Below, piece by piece: positions 52,232 through 62,589 of a stretch of DNA of 64,000 nucleotides. The number at the start of each line of letters is the position of its first letter. Within the stretch, counting starts at the first letter, position 1. The DNA is from Prorocentrum cordatum. Its lineage: Eukaryota; Sar; Dinophyceae; Prorocentrales; Prorocentraceae. Made by a program: the position numbers and the translations under genes. Location of the stretch: assembly GCA_963575745.1 (NCBI GenBank), contig CAUYUJ010001447.1, positions 818,680 to 882,679 of the forward strand. Reading direction: 5' to 3'. The notes below the pieces were generated by a model, which saw only the letters and a list, made by a program, of their open reading frames with translations, had not been told where the DNA came from and did not search any database.

Positions 52232-52428
52232 TGTTCAACAACAACAACAACGACAACTACAACGACACACCACCAACAACAACAGCAACAATAGCAACAT
52301 CAGCAACAACAACAATATCAGCAGCAACAACAACGACAACAACAACAGCAACAGCAACAGCAACAGCATCATCAACAACAACAACACCAACACCAACACC
52401 AACACCACCAACAACCGCAACGCCATAC
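52232..52428. repeat. (AAC)n microsatellite
   Basis: AAC-rich with GAC, AGC and ACC blocks, about 200 bp. Confidence 0.95.
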
Positions 52429-52442
52429 ACATAAGTTTGTTG

Positions 52443-52640
52443 TGCCCAGCGCGGATCCAAGAAATCCGCGCGGAACGCCACAAATTTATGGTGATTCGGC
52501 TTTTGGTTTCTTCTTCGATTTTCTGAACCAAGGTCGTCCCTGACATCTTGGGCCGTCTTGGTGGCCATTGGGGCCTGCACAAGAGGCCCAAGCCATCTGA
52601 ACACTTGTACTTTGTCTTGACACCCTCGGCCTGCTCTAAA
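52443..52640 (+). repeat. MITE-1 right arm plus family G, copy 2
   Basis: CAGCGCGGATCCAAGAAATC then CGCGCGGAACGCC is a solo MITE-1 arm; it continues into GATTTTCTGAACCAAGGTCG and the family G blocks (CACAAGAGGCCCAAGCCATC). Directly repeated by 52,780-52,960. Confidence 0.7.
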
Positions 52641-52851
52641 GGAAAAGTAAAAACCACATAAGCATATGTAAACTTTGGGAGGTCCGCGCGGATTTCGTGG
52701 ACGTGGGCTGGACCTCCCTCCCTGGCGCGCGGAGGGCGCCAGCGGCGGCGCCGGAGGCTCCTCCTGGGGTGGGCTCCAGCGCGGGTCCAAGAAATCCGCG
52801 CGGAACTCCCAAAATTTATGTTTATGCCGTTGTTCTCTCTTTTCGATTTTC
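52636..52851. mobile_element. MITE-1 hairpin element, copy c
   Basis: Left arm CTTTGGGAGGTCCGCGCGGA, right arm its complement (TCCGCGCGGAACTCCCAAAA). Core GCGGCGCCGGAGG as in the other copies. Arms extend outward with AAAGGAAAAGTAAAAACCAC against the complement of CTCTCTTTTCGATTTTC. Confidence 0.75.
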
Positions 52852-52960
52852 TGAACCAAGGTCGTCCATGACATCTTGGGGCTTGCACAAGAGGCCCACG
52901 CCATCTGAACACCTATACTTTTACGCGTTTTGAAATCCTCGGCCTTTTCTGAGTTCAGGT
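52852..52960 (+). repeat. Dispersed repeat family G, copy 3
   Basis: AACCAAGGTCGTCCATGACA, GGGGCTTGCACAAGAGGCCC, ACGCCATCTGAACACC, ATCCTCGGCCTTTTCTGA. Confidence 0.7.
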
Positions 52961-52969
52961 CGTCCATGA

Positions 52970-53950
52970 CGGCCCTCGAGGCCCCAAATCATCGCCGGAG
53001 ACGGCACCCAACGCTGCGAAGAGGGCCCCAGGGTGGCCACCAATGAGGACGCCACCGCCGCGCCACCACAGGCTGCCTGGCCGAAGAGAGCCCCCAGCGG
53101 CCCCCAGGAGGCCCCCAAGAGGACCACGAGAAGATGCCAAGGGTCCCCCCCAAAAGACCTTCGAAGAGGCCCCCAGTACAGAGAGAGAAAGAGGGAGAGA
53201 GAGAGAGAGAGAGAGAGCGAAGCCAACAGAAAGGTCCGCGACCCCCAAGAAGCGCCCGAGATGCCCCCGAGAAGCTCCCAAGAAGATCCCAAGAGGCCCC
53301 CACGAGAAAGAGAGAGAGAGAGAGAAGCCTTCGAAGAGACCTCCGCGCGGCCTCCTGTCCACGACCCACCAGATGTCCGCCGCCCCCTTTTGCCTGCAGA
53401 GGGGTGCACGGCGTGCAGTACGTTTCTAGGCTGCGGCTAGCCCTTGGGGCTCCACCCGCCGGACACCCCGAAGGCCCAGAAAAGAATGCGAAGCCAAGAA
53501 CGTCGCCTCCGAGGCGGCAAAGATGACCCATTGCATCCCCGAAGCTGGTCCCAAAACGCCTCGAAGACGGCCAAGGTCTCCCCAAGACAACCCAAGATAG
53601 TCTCAAGACGCCTCCGGGAGGCCCAAGATGACTCCAAGACGGCCCAAGATGCCCTCCAGATGGCCTAAGAGGCTGGAAGAGGACATCTAGGAAGCCAAAG
53701 TTATTACCTGCCACAAGGTTGTTGAGCATGTGTGGCGTTCTCTTTTGTTATTTGCCCTCTCGCTCTCTCTCCCTCACTCGTGAAGCTTCCGACAGCCGAA
53801 GACGGCCCTAAAGGCTTCCAAGATAGCTCCAAGACAGCCCCAGAAGCTCCCAAGAGGGCCCCAAGACGGGCCAAGAAGGCCCCAAGACAGACAGCCCAAG
53901 AAGCCCCCAAAAGGGCCCTCAAGAGGACTCAGGAGTCAGACAAGTGAGGA
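52970..53950. repeat. Degenerate CCCAAGA purine-rich repeats
   Basis: Words such as GGCCCCCAAGAGG and GACGGCCCAAGATG repeated with no fixed period; GAGAGA runs at 53,193-53,220 and 53,308-53,325. Frames rich in K, P, R and E on the plus strand are repeat translation. No gene called. Confidence 0.6.
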
Positions 53951-54182
53951 AGCTCCCAGGAATCCTCCAGGAGGCCTCAACGAGAGAACTTCTATTCCCC
54001 CTCCACCTCCTTCCTCTCCACATCCTGTCCCTTCCTTCCCAAAGTGTTCCCCGAAAGGTTTCCACAACAGCTGGGGAACATGCAGTTCAATAGCTTAGCC
54101 AAGTTTTGGCCCAACGTTTGACCACATCGGCATTTCCAGAAAGGCAGCGGGCGGCGGTGAGTCGCCGTAAGCGTCTTCGATG

Positions 54183-54230
<48 letters not shown>
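54183..54230. repeat. (GA)n microsatellite
   Basis: About 22 GA dinucleotides. Confidence 0.95.
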
Positions 54231-55400
54231 CGTGGACTACCACAGCACAACCCAGACATCGTATCGCATTAAGTGGCCTCTGGGAGGCCCATGGAGAAGC
54301 CCGCTCAGAAATGCCGGTCCTCGATTCTCGATCCTCAACCCTCCTCACATCGCACCGTGTGGGCGCCCGTGCACTTCGCCGGCTCCAGAAACCCCTAAAG
54401 AATGCGCATCCCTGGCGGGTACCACCCCCCCTTTGCCTCCGCCGTCTCCCGCCGGCCTCAGACGCTCCAATGACCCCGACCCCTTGCCCTGGATAGGCAT
54501 GCGCCCCGCAACCGTCTTCGGTTGCCCAAGAAACCCGCAAGCAACCCCCAGAGGCGAAAAGGTAGGAAAAGCCATGCCTCCTTCCCTGTCCCCCTGCTCA
54601 CTGCCTGCTGTCTCCGCCCGGCGCCCCTACCACCTGCCCGCCCGCCCCGCAAGCCCCGGCCTCCCGCTTGCGCGTTCGTCGTCGTCCGCCTGCTTCTCCT
54701 CTCCTCTGCCCCTTTCGCCAGGCAGCAAAGCCTGCCCAAGAACACTCTGGTGCACTGCAGTCATCCGACGTCTGCACGGTATGCGGGCTGCCACCATGAC
54801 GCCCTGGAGCTGCCTCGGCAAGCACTTCCGCCACACCCTGGCTAATGAGCTGGCTGCTGAAAACATCATACCGTCGGAGATCTGGGAGTGGACCCAGGGA
54901 ACAAAACAAATCACAGAGAAACCGAACGGCCAACCAGGCAAGATCACAACGGCGGTCGGCTCGCGACCCCTTCTGCGCGGGGGGCCTCGCTTTGCCACGG
55001 CGCTAGAACAGGCGGACATCCTCGCCTGCCTCTCCCGACCCTCATCCTCTCTCGCTCTAGCAGCATCAATTAGCTTCCTCCTTCTCCTCCACCATCCCAT
55101 CGCCCTCTCCATCCTCCTCCCCCGCCTCCCGTTAGTCCTCCTGGGGAATGTCAGGAGGAGAAGGGATGAATTGGAAACAAGAGGAAGCCAACAGCAGGAG
55201 AAGAGCCCGCACGAATCGGCGAGTGAATTACACGCCAGAGTGACCCCAAGCCGGACTGACCTTCAAAGCGCGGTCTGCCAATCGCTGCACGCGCTGCGGC
55301 ACTGACGGTTTGCCCTCTGGCGGAATATTACACGTCGGGCGAAAAAATACATCATTAGCCTGGCCAAGGACCCAACCATATGCAGATATGATTACAGCAT
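54231..55400. other. No gene supported
   Basis: A 399-codon plus frame (54,106-55,305) starts inside low-complexity DNA and shows no domain. A family C-like AGAGTGACCC word is at 55,230. Otherwise nothing. Confidence 0.4.
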
Positions 55401-55429
55401 TGTGAATATCTTCTTCGGTGGCGCTCCCT

Positions 55430-55640
55430 ATGGGGCCACGAACCTTGTGAGGGGTGTGCCGAAGTGGGTGCGGCGGACGCGTGCGGACGGTGCCACTGGG
55501 GCCTTCGGTGGAGCTCCCTATGGGGCCACGAAGCGTGTGAGGGGGGTGTCGAAATTGGTGCGGGGGGCGTATGTGGACGGTGGCACTGGGGCCTTCGGTG
55601 GAACTCCCTATGGGGTATGGGGCCACGAAAAGTGTGAGGG
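55430..55640. repeat. 90-bp satellite, left block
   Basis: Units with GGGGCCTTCGGTGGA at 55,497 and 55,587 and CCTATGGGGCCACGAA between. The period equals 30 codons, so both strands stay open (plus FGGAPYGAT, minus SWPHRELHRRPQW). The same unit resumes at 56,640-56,805. Confidence 0.85.
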
Positions 55641-55975
55641 GTGTGCCGAAATTGTACAGTGGGGCAAGTGGTGGGGACAGTGGGACAGTGATGGGGACAG
55701 TGGGGACGGTGGGACAGCACATTGGGACAGCGGCGGGGACAGTGGGACGGTGGTGGGAACAGCGGGGACAGTGGTGGGGACCGTGGGGAAAGTGGGGAGA
55801 GTGGGACCGTGGTGGGAACAGTGATGGGGACAGTGAGAGACACTGGTGGGGGCAGCGGTGAAGACAGTGGGGACGGTGGTGGGAACAGTGGGGGCAGTGG
55901 TTGTAAGGACAGTGGTGCTGGGGACAGCAGTGGGGGATGTGGTGCGGACGGTGGTAGGGACCCACAATTGTTTGC
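55641..55975. repeat. GGGGACAGTG(GT) 12-bp-type repeat
   Basis: Irregular array of GTGGGGACAGTGGG and variants, about 330 bp, G-quadruplex prone. Confidence 0.85.
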
Positions 55976-56445
55976 TGGCGGTGGGCGTGAGGGGGGGGGG
56001 AGGGGTTCGAACTGGTGGTGGCCCCTCTCGGTTTTCGAGGGGGGGGAAAGACCCCCTTCGGTTTTCGAGGGGGGGGGGGTTCGAACCGGTAACCGATAGT
56101 GACCCCTCCCAGTTTTCGAAGGGGGGGGAGGGGCTCGAACCGGTAGTGTCCCCCGGGGCCCCTGGTTTTTGAGGGGGGGGTTCGAACCGGTAACGACCCC
56201 CCCTCGGTTTTCGAGGGGGCCCCGGGGGGGGGGAGGGGTTCGAACCGGTAGTGACCCCCCCCCGGTTTTCGATGGGGGGGGAGGGGGGATTCGAACCACA
56301 TGACCTTCCCTGTTTTCTGGAAGGTGGGCGAGGGGTTCGAACCGGTAGTGAGTTGTTTTTGGGGGGGGGGGTTTCGAACCGGTAGTGACCCCCTCGGTTT
56401 TCCGGAGAGAAGGGGGGGTTCGAACCCCCCCCCGGTTTCCAGGGG
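55976..56445. repeat. TTCGAACC array
   Basis: Nine TTCGAAC or CTCGAAC sites at about 56,006, 56,079, 56,134, 56,180, 56,239, 56,290, 56,335, 56,373 and 56,419 (spacing 38-73 bp), set in CCCCTCGGTTTTCGAGGGGG hairpins and followed by GGTAGTGACC. Confidence 0.85.
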
Positions 56446-56460
56446 GGGGGGGGGGGGGAA

Positions 56461-56498
<38 letters not shown>
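56440..56498. repeat. Poly-G run
   Basis: About 50 G with one AA interruption. Length may be an assembly estimate, since such runs sequence poorly. Confidence 0.85.
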
Positions 56499-56499
<1 letters not shown>

Positions 56500-56560
56500 G
56501 ATCTGGAGGAAGAGGGGGGGGGGTTCAACAGTAAAGCGGCGGTGGGTCACGCTCTCTCCG

Positions 56561-56562
<2 letters not shown>

Positions 56563-56629
<67 letters not shown>
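56563..56629. repeat. (GT)n microsatellite
   Basis: About 33 GT dinucleotides; Z-DNA prone. Confidence 0.95.
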
Positions 56630-56630
<1 letters not shown>

Positions 56631-56639
56631 AGGACGCAT

Positions 56640-56805
56640 GCGGGCGCATCCACTGGGGCCTTCGGTGGAGCGTCCTATGGGACCACGAAAGGTGTGAGGG
56701 TGTGCCAACATGGGTGTGGGGGACGCGCGCGGGTGCAGCCACTGGGGCCTTCGGTGGAGTTCCCTATGGGGCCACTGAGCGTGTGAGGGGCGTGCCGATA
56801 TGTGC
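56640..56805. repeat. 90-bp satellite, right block
   Basis: GGGGCCTTCGGTGGAG at 56,655 and 56,744, the same unit as the left block, so the G-rich arrays lie inside a once continuous 90-bp array. Confidence 0.85.
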
Positions 56806-56879
56806 GCGGTGACGGGGGGAGGGAGGAGGTGGTGGAGCGTGGCGGAAGAGGTCCCGTCCAACCTGCCCGCTGCTACAGC

Positions 56880-57183
56880 TGCTGCTGCTCTCCTCCCCGC
56901 GGCCAGCCTGGACGATCGAGTCCAAAAACAGGCGATCAAGGGGGAACTTCTGCCTCCCGCGGGTGGGCAGTCGAACAGCCAGCCTCACGGCTGGAATCAG
57001 CGCCTGCGCTTCTCCGATGTCGAGAGGCAGCGATGAGCGATCCGAGGCAAGGCGATAGAAATGATACATAGTGACGATAAAAGCAGCAGACCTGGAGGAT
57101 CCAGAGAGACCGAGGAGGACCAGAATATCAAAGGAAGCCAGGAGCGAAGGGAGAGGCTGGTAAGCCACTGAAGCCGGCGACAC
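56880..57183 (-). pseudogene. LINE C-terminal tail in shifted frame
   Basis: FDILVLLGLSGSSRSAAFIV then TMYHFYRLASDRSS overlaps the end of the RT frame and matches the tail usual after the Cys-His finger in dinoflagellate LINEs ('GLDGxxxxxAAFIxxMYHxYR'). A frameshift near 57,190 separates it from the main frame. Confidence 0.6.
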
Positions 57184-58660
57184 GATAAAATAGAATGAGA
57201 GATTATGTCAGGAGCCTCTGGACACCCAAACACACATTGGCAGCCGCGACGCTGCATCCGAGCTCCTGTGATCCAAGCCCCTAGCCATGTGCGAAGGGTG
57301 ATATGAGCCCAGGCGGGGGGGATGAAGCGAAAAAGGGCCTGAACATCAGCAGCCTGGCCATCCCATGCGAAAGCCGGCACGAAGTGGCGGCGTATACGGG
57401 CACAAACACGAGCAGCTAACGCAGAGGCCTCTGATGGGAATAGCTCGCTTTCAAAGCAGGCTCGAAACTTGCCCTCCCGCCGCGGCTTCTTACCCCTGGG
57501 GGCCGAACTATCTCCTTCCCTGAAGACCCTGAGCGCCCGTGCGCCGCTTGTGGCCAACGCAGTCTTGAATCTACCGGCGCGTGCACGCCTGGCTCGAGGT
57601 CCCATCGGAGGCGACGGGGAACCCATGGAGGCTTGCTCAAGGGTCCAAACGAGGGCAGGGGCGGCCCACCGGGGGGGGGCCAGACGGGTGTGCCCCCACC
57701 ACTCGGCAGGCACAAGGGACACGGCAGACGATCGAAGCTCCGCAAGATTGGCCTGCCAAGTGGTAAGGGTGACAAGGGCGGACCTCATCAGAACACTCGC
57801 GTTAGCCTCCAGAGCGCAAGGGAAACGAGGTAATCCCCATCGCTCGAGTTCAAACCAATCGGCATGGGCAAGGGCACAGCCAGGAACACTCCAAAGACGC
57901 GCAAGCATAAATCGCTCTCTCAGGCCATGCGAGCGGGGCAGAACATAGAGCTGACTTTTGCACGACAGCACAAGCAGCGCTCGAGACAGATACATGTCCG
58001 CGGCTCGTAGCAGCGGGGCACCAGACTGCGCAATCTGAACCGAACGGTCGCGGCACTGCAAAAGTGGCGCGGCCCACTGGCCCAGGTCTGCCGCAGCAGG
58101 TCCCAGCAAAACTCCAAGATACACAAGTTCATCTGTGATGCGGAAAACATGCCATGCGCGATCTGCCGCTGCCAATGCGGATCGGAGCGCGCCAACGCTC
58201 TCCTCGCACAGGGGGCCGTTCAGCGGGGCGGCCAGGCATTTAATGGGCTTCAGATAGAGTGAAGCACACATGCGCGCGACACGAAAGACACGTGCGAAGA
58301 CGGCATATGCGCGACAGTGCCATATGACAGCGCCGATGCCATCTGCGCATGCACGCACGCGACCTTGAGCCTTCTGCTCGATGTTCCCGACGAGGTCTTC
58401 GAGAAAGGGGTTGGAGGCGAGGGCAAAGAGAGAGCCCGACAGTGGACGCCCCTGTAACACTCCAGCATGCATCCAATAAATAAGCCTCACGGTCATGCCT
58501 AGATCGTAGTAGCACGGATTAAGCGCGTAATAGGCAATCACAGCTAGAAGAAAACCGCGCGGCATCCTATACGCTTTGACTGTGAGCTTCATCCAGGCCT
58601 GCGAGACACATGGAAAAGCCCGGGCAAAGTCGAAGGACAGAAGAGAGGGGGGACCGAGGG
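56997..58660 (-). pseudogene. LINE RT palm, thumb and C-terminal Cys-His finger
   Basis: LLSFDFARAFPCVSQAWM has motif A with its Asp (codon 58,629-58,631). GVLQGRPLSGSLFALASNPF is motif B. Motif C reads ACADGIGAV where the family has xADD: the second Asp codon (58,338-58,340) is GGC, Gly. A long C-terminal part follows with WITGARMQRRGCQCVFGCPE and ISHSILSC, a C-x-C-x3-C..H..C finger typical of these elements. The last 55 residues (SLSLRSWLP on) are in a shifted frame. Catalytically dead by the known two-Asp mechanism. Confidence 0.85.
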
Positions 58661-59230
58661 GGGCGAGGGATGAGACGCGGCACGGACGGCAGCTAAACGA
58701 GCAACACTGTCGAGATCGACAATATTGTTGACAAATTTCCGCTTTGCGACAAAACCGCGCTGCACCACCGAAGCTACACGCTGGATGGCAGGAGTGATGC
58801 GCCGGTTCAAAATAGCGGCGACCATTTTGTTACTGGTATTTTTGAGGCCCGAAGGTCGGGTATCTTGGGCACTGCGGCGGACTCCTCCAGAGCCAGAGTC
58901 GGGTTCCCCAGAGATGGGTCTGGGGAGGGAGACAGATAAGGAGGAGAAGAACCACAGAGGCATCGGGGGACCTTGAAGGACACAGAGAAGACAGCTATGA
59001 AGGACCTCGGGGCCACATCCAACATTCCACGCTCGAAAGCGCAGGCCGTCAAGCCCTGGGGCGCTAGTTGGGGCGAATGCGAGGACGTTCTTCAAATCCC
59101 GCAGCTGGGGGGGCCGCAGGTTCGAGAAGTCCAGCCCAGGGGGGCGAAGCCGCTCAACATAAACGCTCAGCCCAGCTCGGCAGCGGCGTGGTCTTCTCGA
59201 GCACCGGCGCCCAGAAGTCCGAGAGAGCTT
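58589..59230 (-). pseudogene. LINE RT, fingers region
   Basis: APGLDGLRFRAW (conserved 'GxDGlxxxxW'), SLPRP, then SGLKNTSNKMVAAILNRRIT and QRGFVAKRKFVNNIVDLDSV correspond to RT blocks 1-2a. The usual FIPKK is reduced to LPRP. The frame leaves the true path in a run of C near 58,645; the palm continues in another frame. Confidence 0.8.
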
Positions 59231-59981
59231 GAAAGGTGGACTCCGCATTCGTCGAATGACTCGGATCATTCGAGTCCGTGCCTGGAGTACTGACCGTGAC
59301 CGCAGCAAGATACTTACGGCGAGCGAACGGATTCCAGAGCTGGGCGCGGCGAGACTGGGCTGCTTTCCGCCCGAGTGCTCGCTGTCTGCGCCCAGGGCAT
59401 TCCGAGGCAGCATCGGCTTCGCGCTCAATCGCAGGCCGGCGGTTCTGGGCTTCCTGCCGCTGGAGTCCAGCATGCAGGGGGCCGAAGCGCTCGGGGCTGC
59501 CAAGCACGACGCCGGTGCCAGGGCGGATATCCAGGAAGGCCCGCGTGCACGGGTGGTTGGCACGGAGCTTTCGCGCCATCTGCACATATTGCCGAGCGAT
59601 CGCACGGGCGACAGACCGGGAGACCATCGTTCTTGAGGTGAGGGCAAAAGGCTCAAAGGCGAGAGAGAGGTCTCGCGTGGTCTTCCGTGCTTGCTGCCTG
59701 ATCGCAGTAGCGAGCCGGAGCCGCTCTGGCGGCTCACAAGTCGAGTAATCGATCAGCTGCTCGTATTGCCGTACGATATCACTGAAAACTGGATCGGAGT
59801 AGATGTGGAGGGGGAGAGGCCGAGGGCGCTCAGGACAGAGGGAGGAGGAAGGCGGGAGATCAGACAAAGAAAACACCAGAGGCGAGTGGTCGCTCACGTC
59901 CGCGCGGTGCCATTCCTCAGGTTCACCATGGGTCCTCTGGGACTGCCAGCTTTGACATGGCAGCCAGGGTGGAGAGCCCAC
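59154..59981 (-). pseudogene. LINE endonuclease C-terminus and linker to RT
   Basis: VDRCFVGSPPW then HRADVSDHSPLVFSLSD supplies the SDH motif that closes the APE domain. About 200 residues of Arg/Ala-rich linker follow, ending FQALSDFWAPVLEK, which matches the 'FxxyWxxvF' segment just before RT in APE-LINEs. Frame lost between about 59,200 and 59,154. Confidence 0.75.
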
Positions 59982-60036
59982 GAAACATCGATCGACTTGG
60001 GACGCGGAATCGAGGGCCTATCGCCCGCGAGCTCCG

Positions 60037-60660
60037 TTAGTTGGCGCCAGATCGATCTCCAGAGGGAGTCCCCGGCCGGCCCGAGCGAGATCGTAACGCT
60101 CGAAAGCCCGACTCCCGCACGCCATCCGAAATGTTTAAATCCCCTACTAAACTTAAGCCGAACTCCGTGGGGCGGGAGCGAAGCCAAGAAAGCTGGTTAA
60201 AAAGTTTATCCCGAAGAACTCTTAAATCAGAACCATCTAAACCATGATTATGCACATTCCAATGCCACTGACAAAACTTGGACATAGTACTCCAGATCGT
60301 GGCAAGCAGAACGCGCCCAAGGATAATTTCTTCAGCTTGGACAGACAAGTTGGGAGCAGGAGGGACGAGGGTGGCAACTCCACCTTTAAAAGGGTGGTGC
60401 GGGGGAGGAGAAGCAAAAACCTTATGGGGGATGGCAGCTCGCTGGACGAGCTCAGAAACTGCAACATGATCCCCATGAGTCTCCTGCAGCGCGATGACCG
60501 TGTACGACGTTCCGTTGTTGAGGCCGGCCAGGTGCGTGAGCATCGCAATTTTCCGAGACAGCGCGGTACTCCTGTGATGACACAGTGCTCTTGCGTTGCA
60601 ACTGGCATAGGCAACGGAATTACCACCAAAGATACTGTTACCCACTCCACGTAATCGCCG
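60037..60660 (-). pseudogene. LINE APE-type endonuclease domain
   Basis: NSVAYASCNARALCHH gives the N-terminal Asn region, VIALQETHGD the metal-binding Glu motif, and LSLVGDLNISDG the GDxN motif of exonuclease-endonuclease-phosphatase nucleases that nick the target DNA. The frame ends at 60,037. The C-terminal SDH motif lies in another frame downstream. Its start overlaps the end of the ORF1-like frame in a different phase (shift near 60,640). Confidence 0.8.
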
Positions 60661-61765
60661 TGCGTGAAAAGATACGATCCGCGGCGGCAGCCACTCTCGC
60701 ACGCTCGATCTGCAGGTCGGCGAGACTCGCCAAGTTCCAGCGAACCCGCACAGGGTCGCTGGGGTGCACCTCCACCTTCACAATCGGCTGCCAGTTGACC
60801 AGCAAAGTACCCGCCTCCTTGTCGACGAACACGTGGCGCCCGATGGTCTGGGCGAGGCCGGCCTTGAGCTGCTTGCACGCGCGTTCACGTGCGATGTCCT
60901 GCTTGTTCTTGTCGAGCCCGACTTAGATCGACACCTCCCTGTCGCCAGGCATGGTTGTCTTGAACCGCCTCCACACACCGGAAGCTTCACGCAGGAGGGA
61001 ATGGGCATGCCGAACACGCGCTTCAGATGTGAATCGAGTTTTACCTTCTCCAATCGTGAACCGCAGGATGAATGAGCATGCCATCTGAGGGCCTTCAATG
61101 ATGCATTCCTGTCCGAGCGTGTATCCGCTGGCCGCGAGCCACGAGTCCAGAGCGGTCGAGAGGGCCGTGATGGTGATGGGCTCCTTGCAGTTGATGATGA
61201 AGATGGAATGGTCCAGGGGCCGACCCCAATCGGCCGTACGCGCGACAGGAATCTTCGGTTCTGCCCGGGCAAGATCAAAGATCTGCTCCAGCTTCTCAAG
61301 ACGCGCCTCAAGAGACAAGGGAGGAGGAGGGGGAGGAGGAAGGAAGGAAGGAGAGGAACGCGGGGACCGTCTCTGCAAAACGAGGACCCAACACCACAGG
61401 ATTGTTTGTAAAAACATGAAGGAGAAAAGGCGGATCAAGTAGGTTGGGTCCAGGCACTCCCAGAGAATAACAAAACACAGCAAAAGCATCCCAACTCTTG
61501 AACTAGGAAGACGCTTGAAAAAGCTTGGGATCCATGGGAGTCCAGAAATACGTGATTTCAACGACCGACGTGTACGTGTGGCCGACCCCCTCCTCCCGGG
61601 CTTCCGGGACATCACTGGACATCTCTGGCGGCCGTTCGGGACAAGCTGGGCACCCCGGGAACGTTCACGGCGAGGCGCAGCAGCTGGAACGCATCCCAAG
61701 GCAGCAAAAGCTCCCGGAGCCGACGATGATGCCTGACCCGCATGCATTCGTGCGCCCGTGGGCAT
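60638..61765 (-). pseudogene. LINE N-terminal (ORF1-like) region
   Basis: ATG at 61,765. After a basic/Ser-rich start and a hydrophobic stretch (about residues 95-125), LSLEARLEKLEQIFDLARAE suggests a short coiled coil, then HSIFIINCKEPITITALSTA and SEARVRHAHSLLREASGVWR look like a compact nucleic-acid-binding fold. The frame stops at TAA (60,922-60,924) but continues in the same frame (VGLDKNKQDIARERACKQLK to ITWSG) to 60,638, so a single nonsense change splits it. It would bind the element RNA; no RRM or CCHC motif is certain. Confidence 0.65.
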
Positions 61766-62589
61766 CACTTTGGGCGCGAGGGGGCAGCGCAGGGGACAGT
61801 CCGCTGGCTAGCTTTGGGCGCGAGGGGGCAGCGCAGGGCAAGGCACGATGACGCCTGGCTCCACCGGCCTCCTCCGACGGTGGCTAGGGCGGGAATGATG
61901 TCAGAATAAGACTTGCTCCGGAAGCGTTCCAAGTGTTCCAGAGTATCTAGCAGCGCAGCTGGGTCAGAACATTAGGAAATACGGGAATTCATGGAATCCC
62001 AGGGAATCCTGGAACGTATCATTCTCATGACCTCTTGCTCCTCTGACCAACGGCCTCCTCTGACAGTGACGGGCGGGGAATCAGATCGCCCGACGTCGAC
62101 GCCGCTGAGAAGGGCGCCGACGGGGAACATTGGGAGGGCTCCAGGGCCTCGAAGCCAGCCGAAAAGGGCGCATCCGCGCAGGGTGACCGCCAGATTCAGG
62201 TCAGAGGAGGGCTAGTCTAGAAAACTGCGGGCAAGACTCGTGTCCAGATCCACTGCAGGATGGAGTCTCGGGCTCCCTTCCCCAGAGCCCCGAGAAGCAC
62301 TGGATATGGATAAAAATCTGGCCCCTGGAGGCTCAATGTTCAATCCAGTGCGCTTCGGCCTTGCGGCACCCCTTCCGCGAAAAGTCCAAGACGCACTGGA
62401 TATAGATATGACTATTGCCCGCAACAGCGGCGGCCCACCGTGTAATTGTCCGTCCTTTTTAGGCCTCCTGGAAACATCTCGTCGTCACGGCTAAACACGC
62501 ATCGAAAATCAGGCCAGGATTCACCCCCGGAGGGATCATGGAACGCATTCTGCGCACATTTTGACAAGGCGGGAGAGCCGCCGTTGTCT
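61766..62589. other. No gene; 43-bp tandem and short repeats
   Basis: CTTTGGGCGCGAGGGGGCAG is repeated at 61,769 and 61,812 (43-bp unit) at the 5' edge of the LINE. GCACTGGATAT.GATA occurs at about 62,295 and 62,393. Nothing else. Confidence 0.55.

Larger units (their letters stand above)
56890..61765 (-). mobile_element. Decayed LINE (non-LTR) retrotransposon with APE endonuclease
   Basis: On the minus strand the order is: N-terminal coiled-coil/ORF1-like region, APE-type endonuclease, linker, reverse transcriptase, C-terminal Cys-His finger and tail. About 4.9 kb. Frames change at least four times and one in-frame TAA is present. RT lost one active-site Asp. It is a dead copy. No poly(A) tail or target duplication was found at the 3' side, where the G-rich satellites begin about 90 bp beyond. 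Confidence 0.9.

Noticed and set aside
54106-55305. 399-codon plus frame
   Set aside because: Begins in the (GA)n run, no conserved motif, other frames equally open.
56006-56425. tRNA gene cluster
   Set aside because: The TTCGAACC words lack a cloverleaf context and any A box.
55228-56742. 504-codon minus-strand open frame with Pro/His-rich repeats
   Set aside because: It crosses 90-bp satellite, TTCGAACC array, poly-G and (GT)n. Openness follows from period and composition; no domain.
57469-57948. Plus-strand ORFs across the LINE RT
   Set aside because: Shadow frames of the minus-strand RT coding region.
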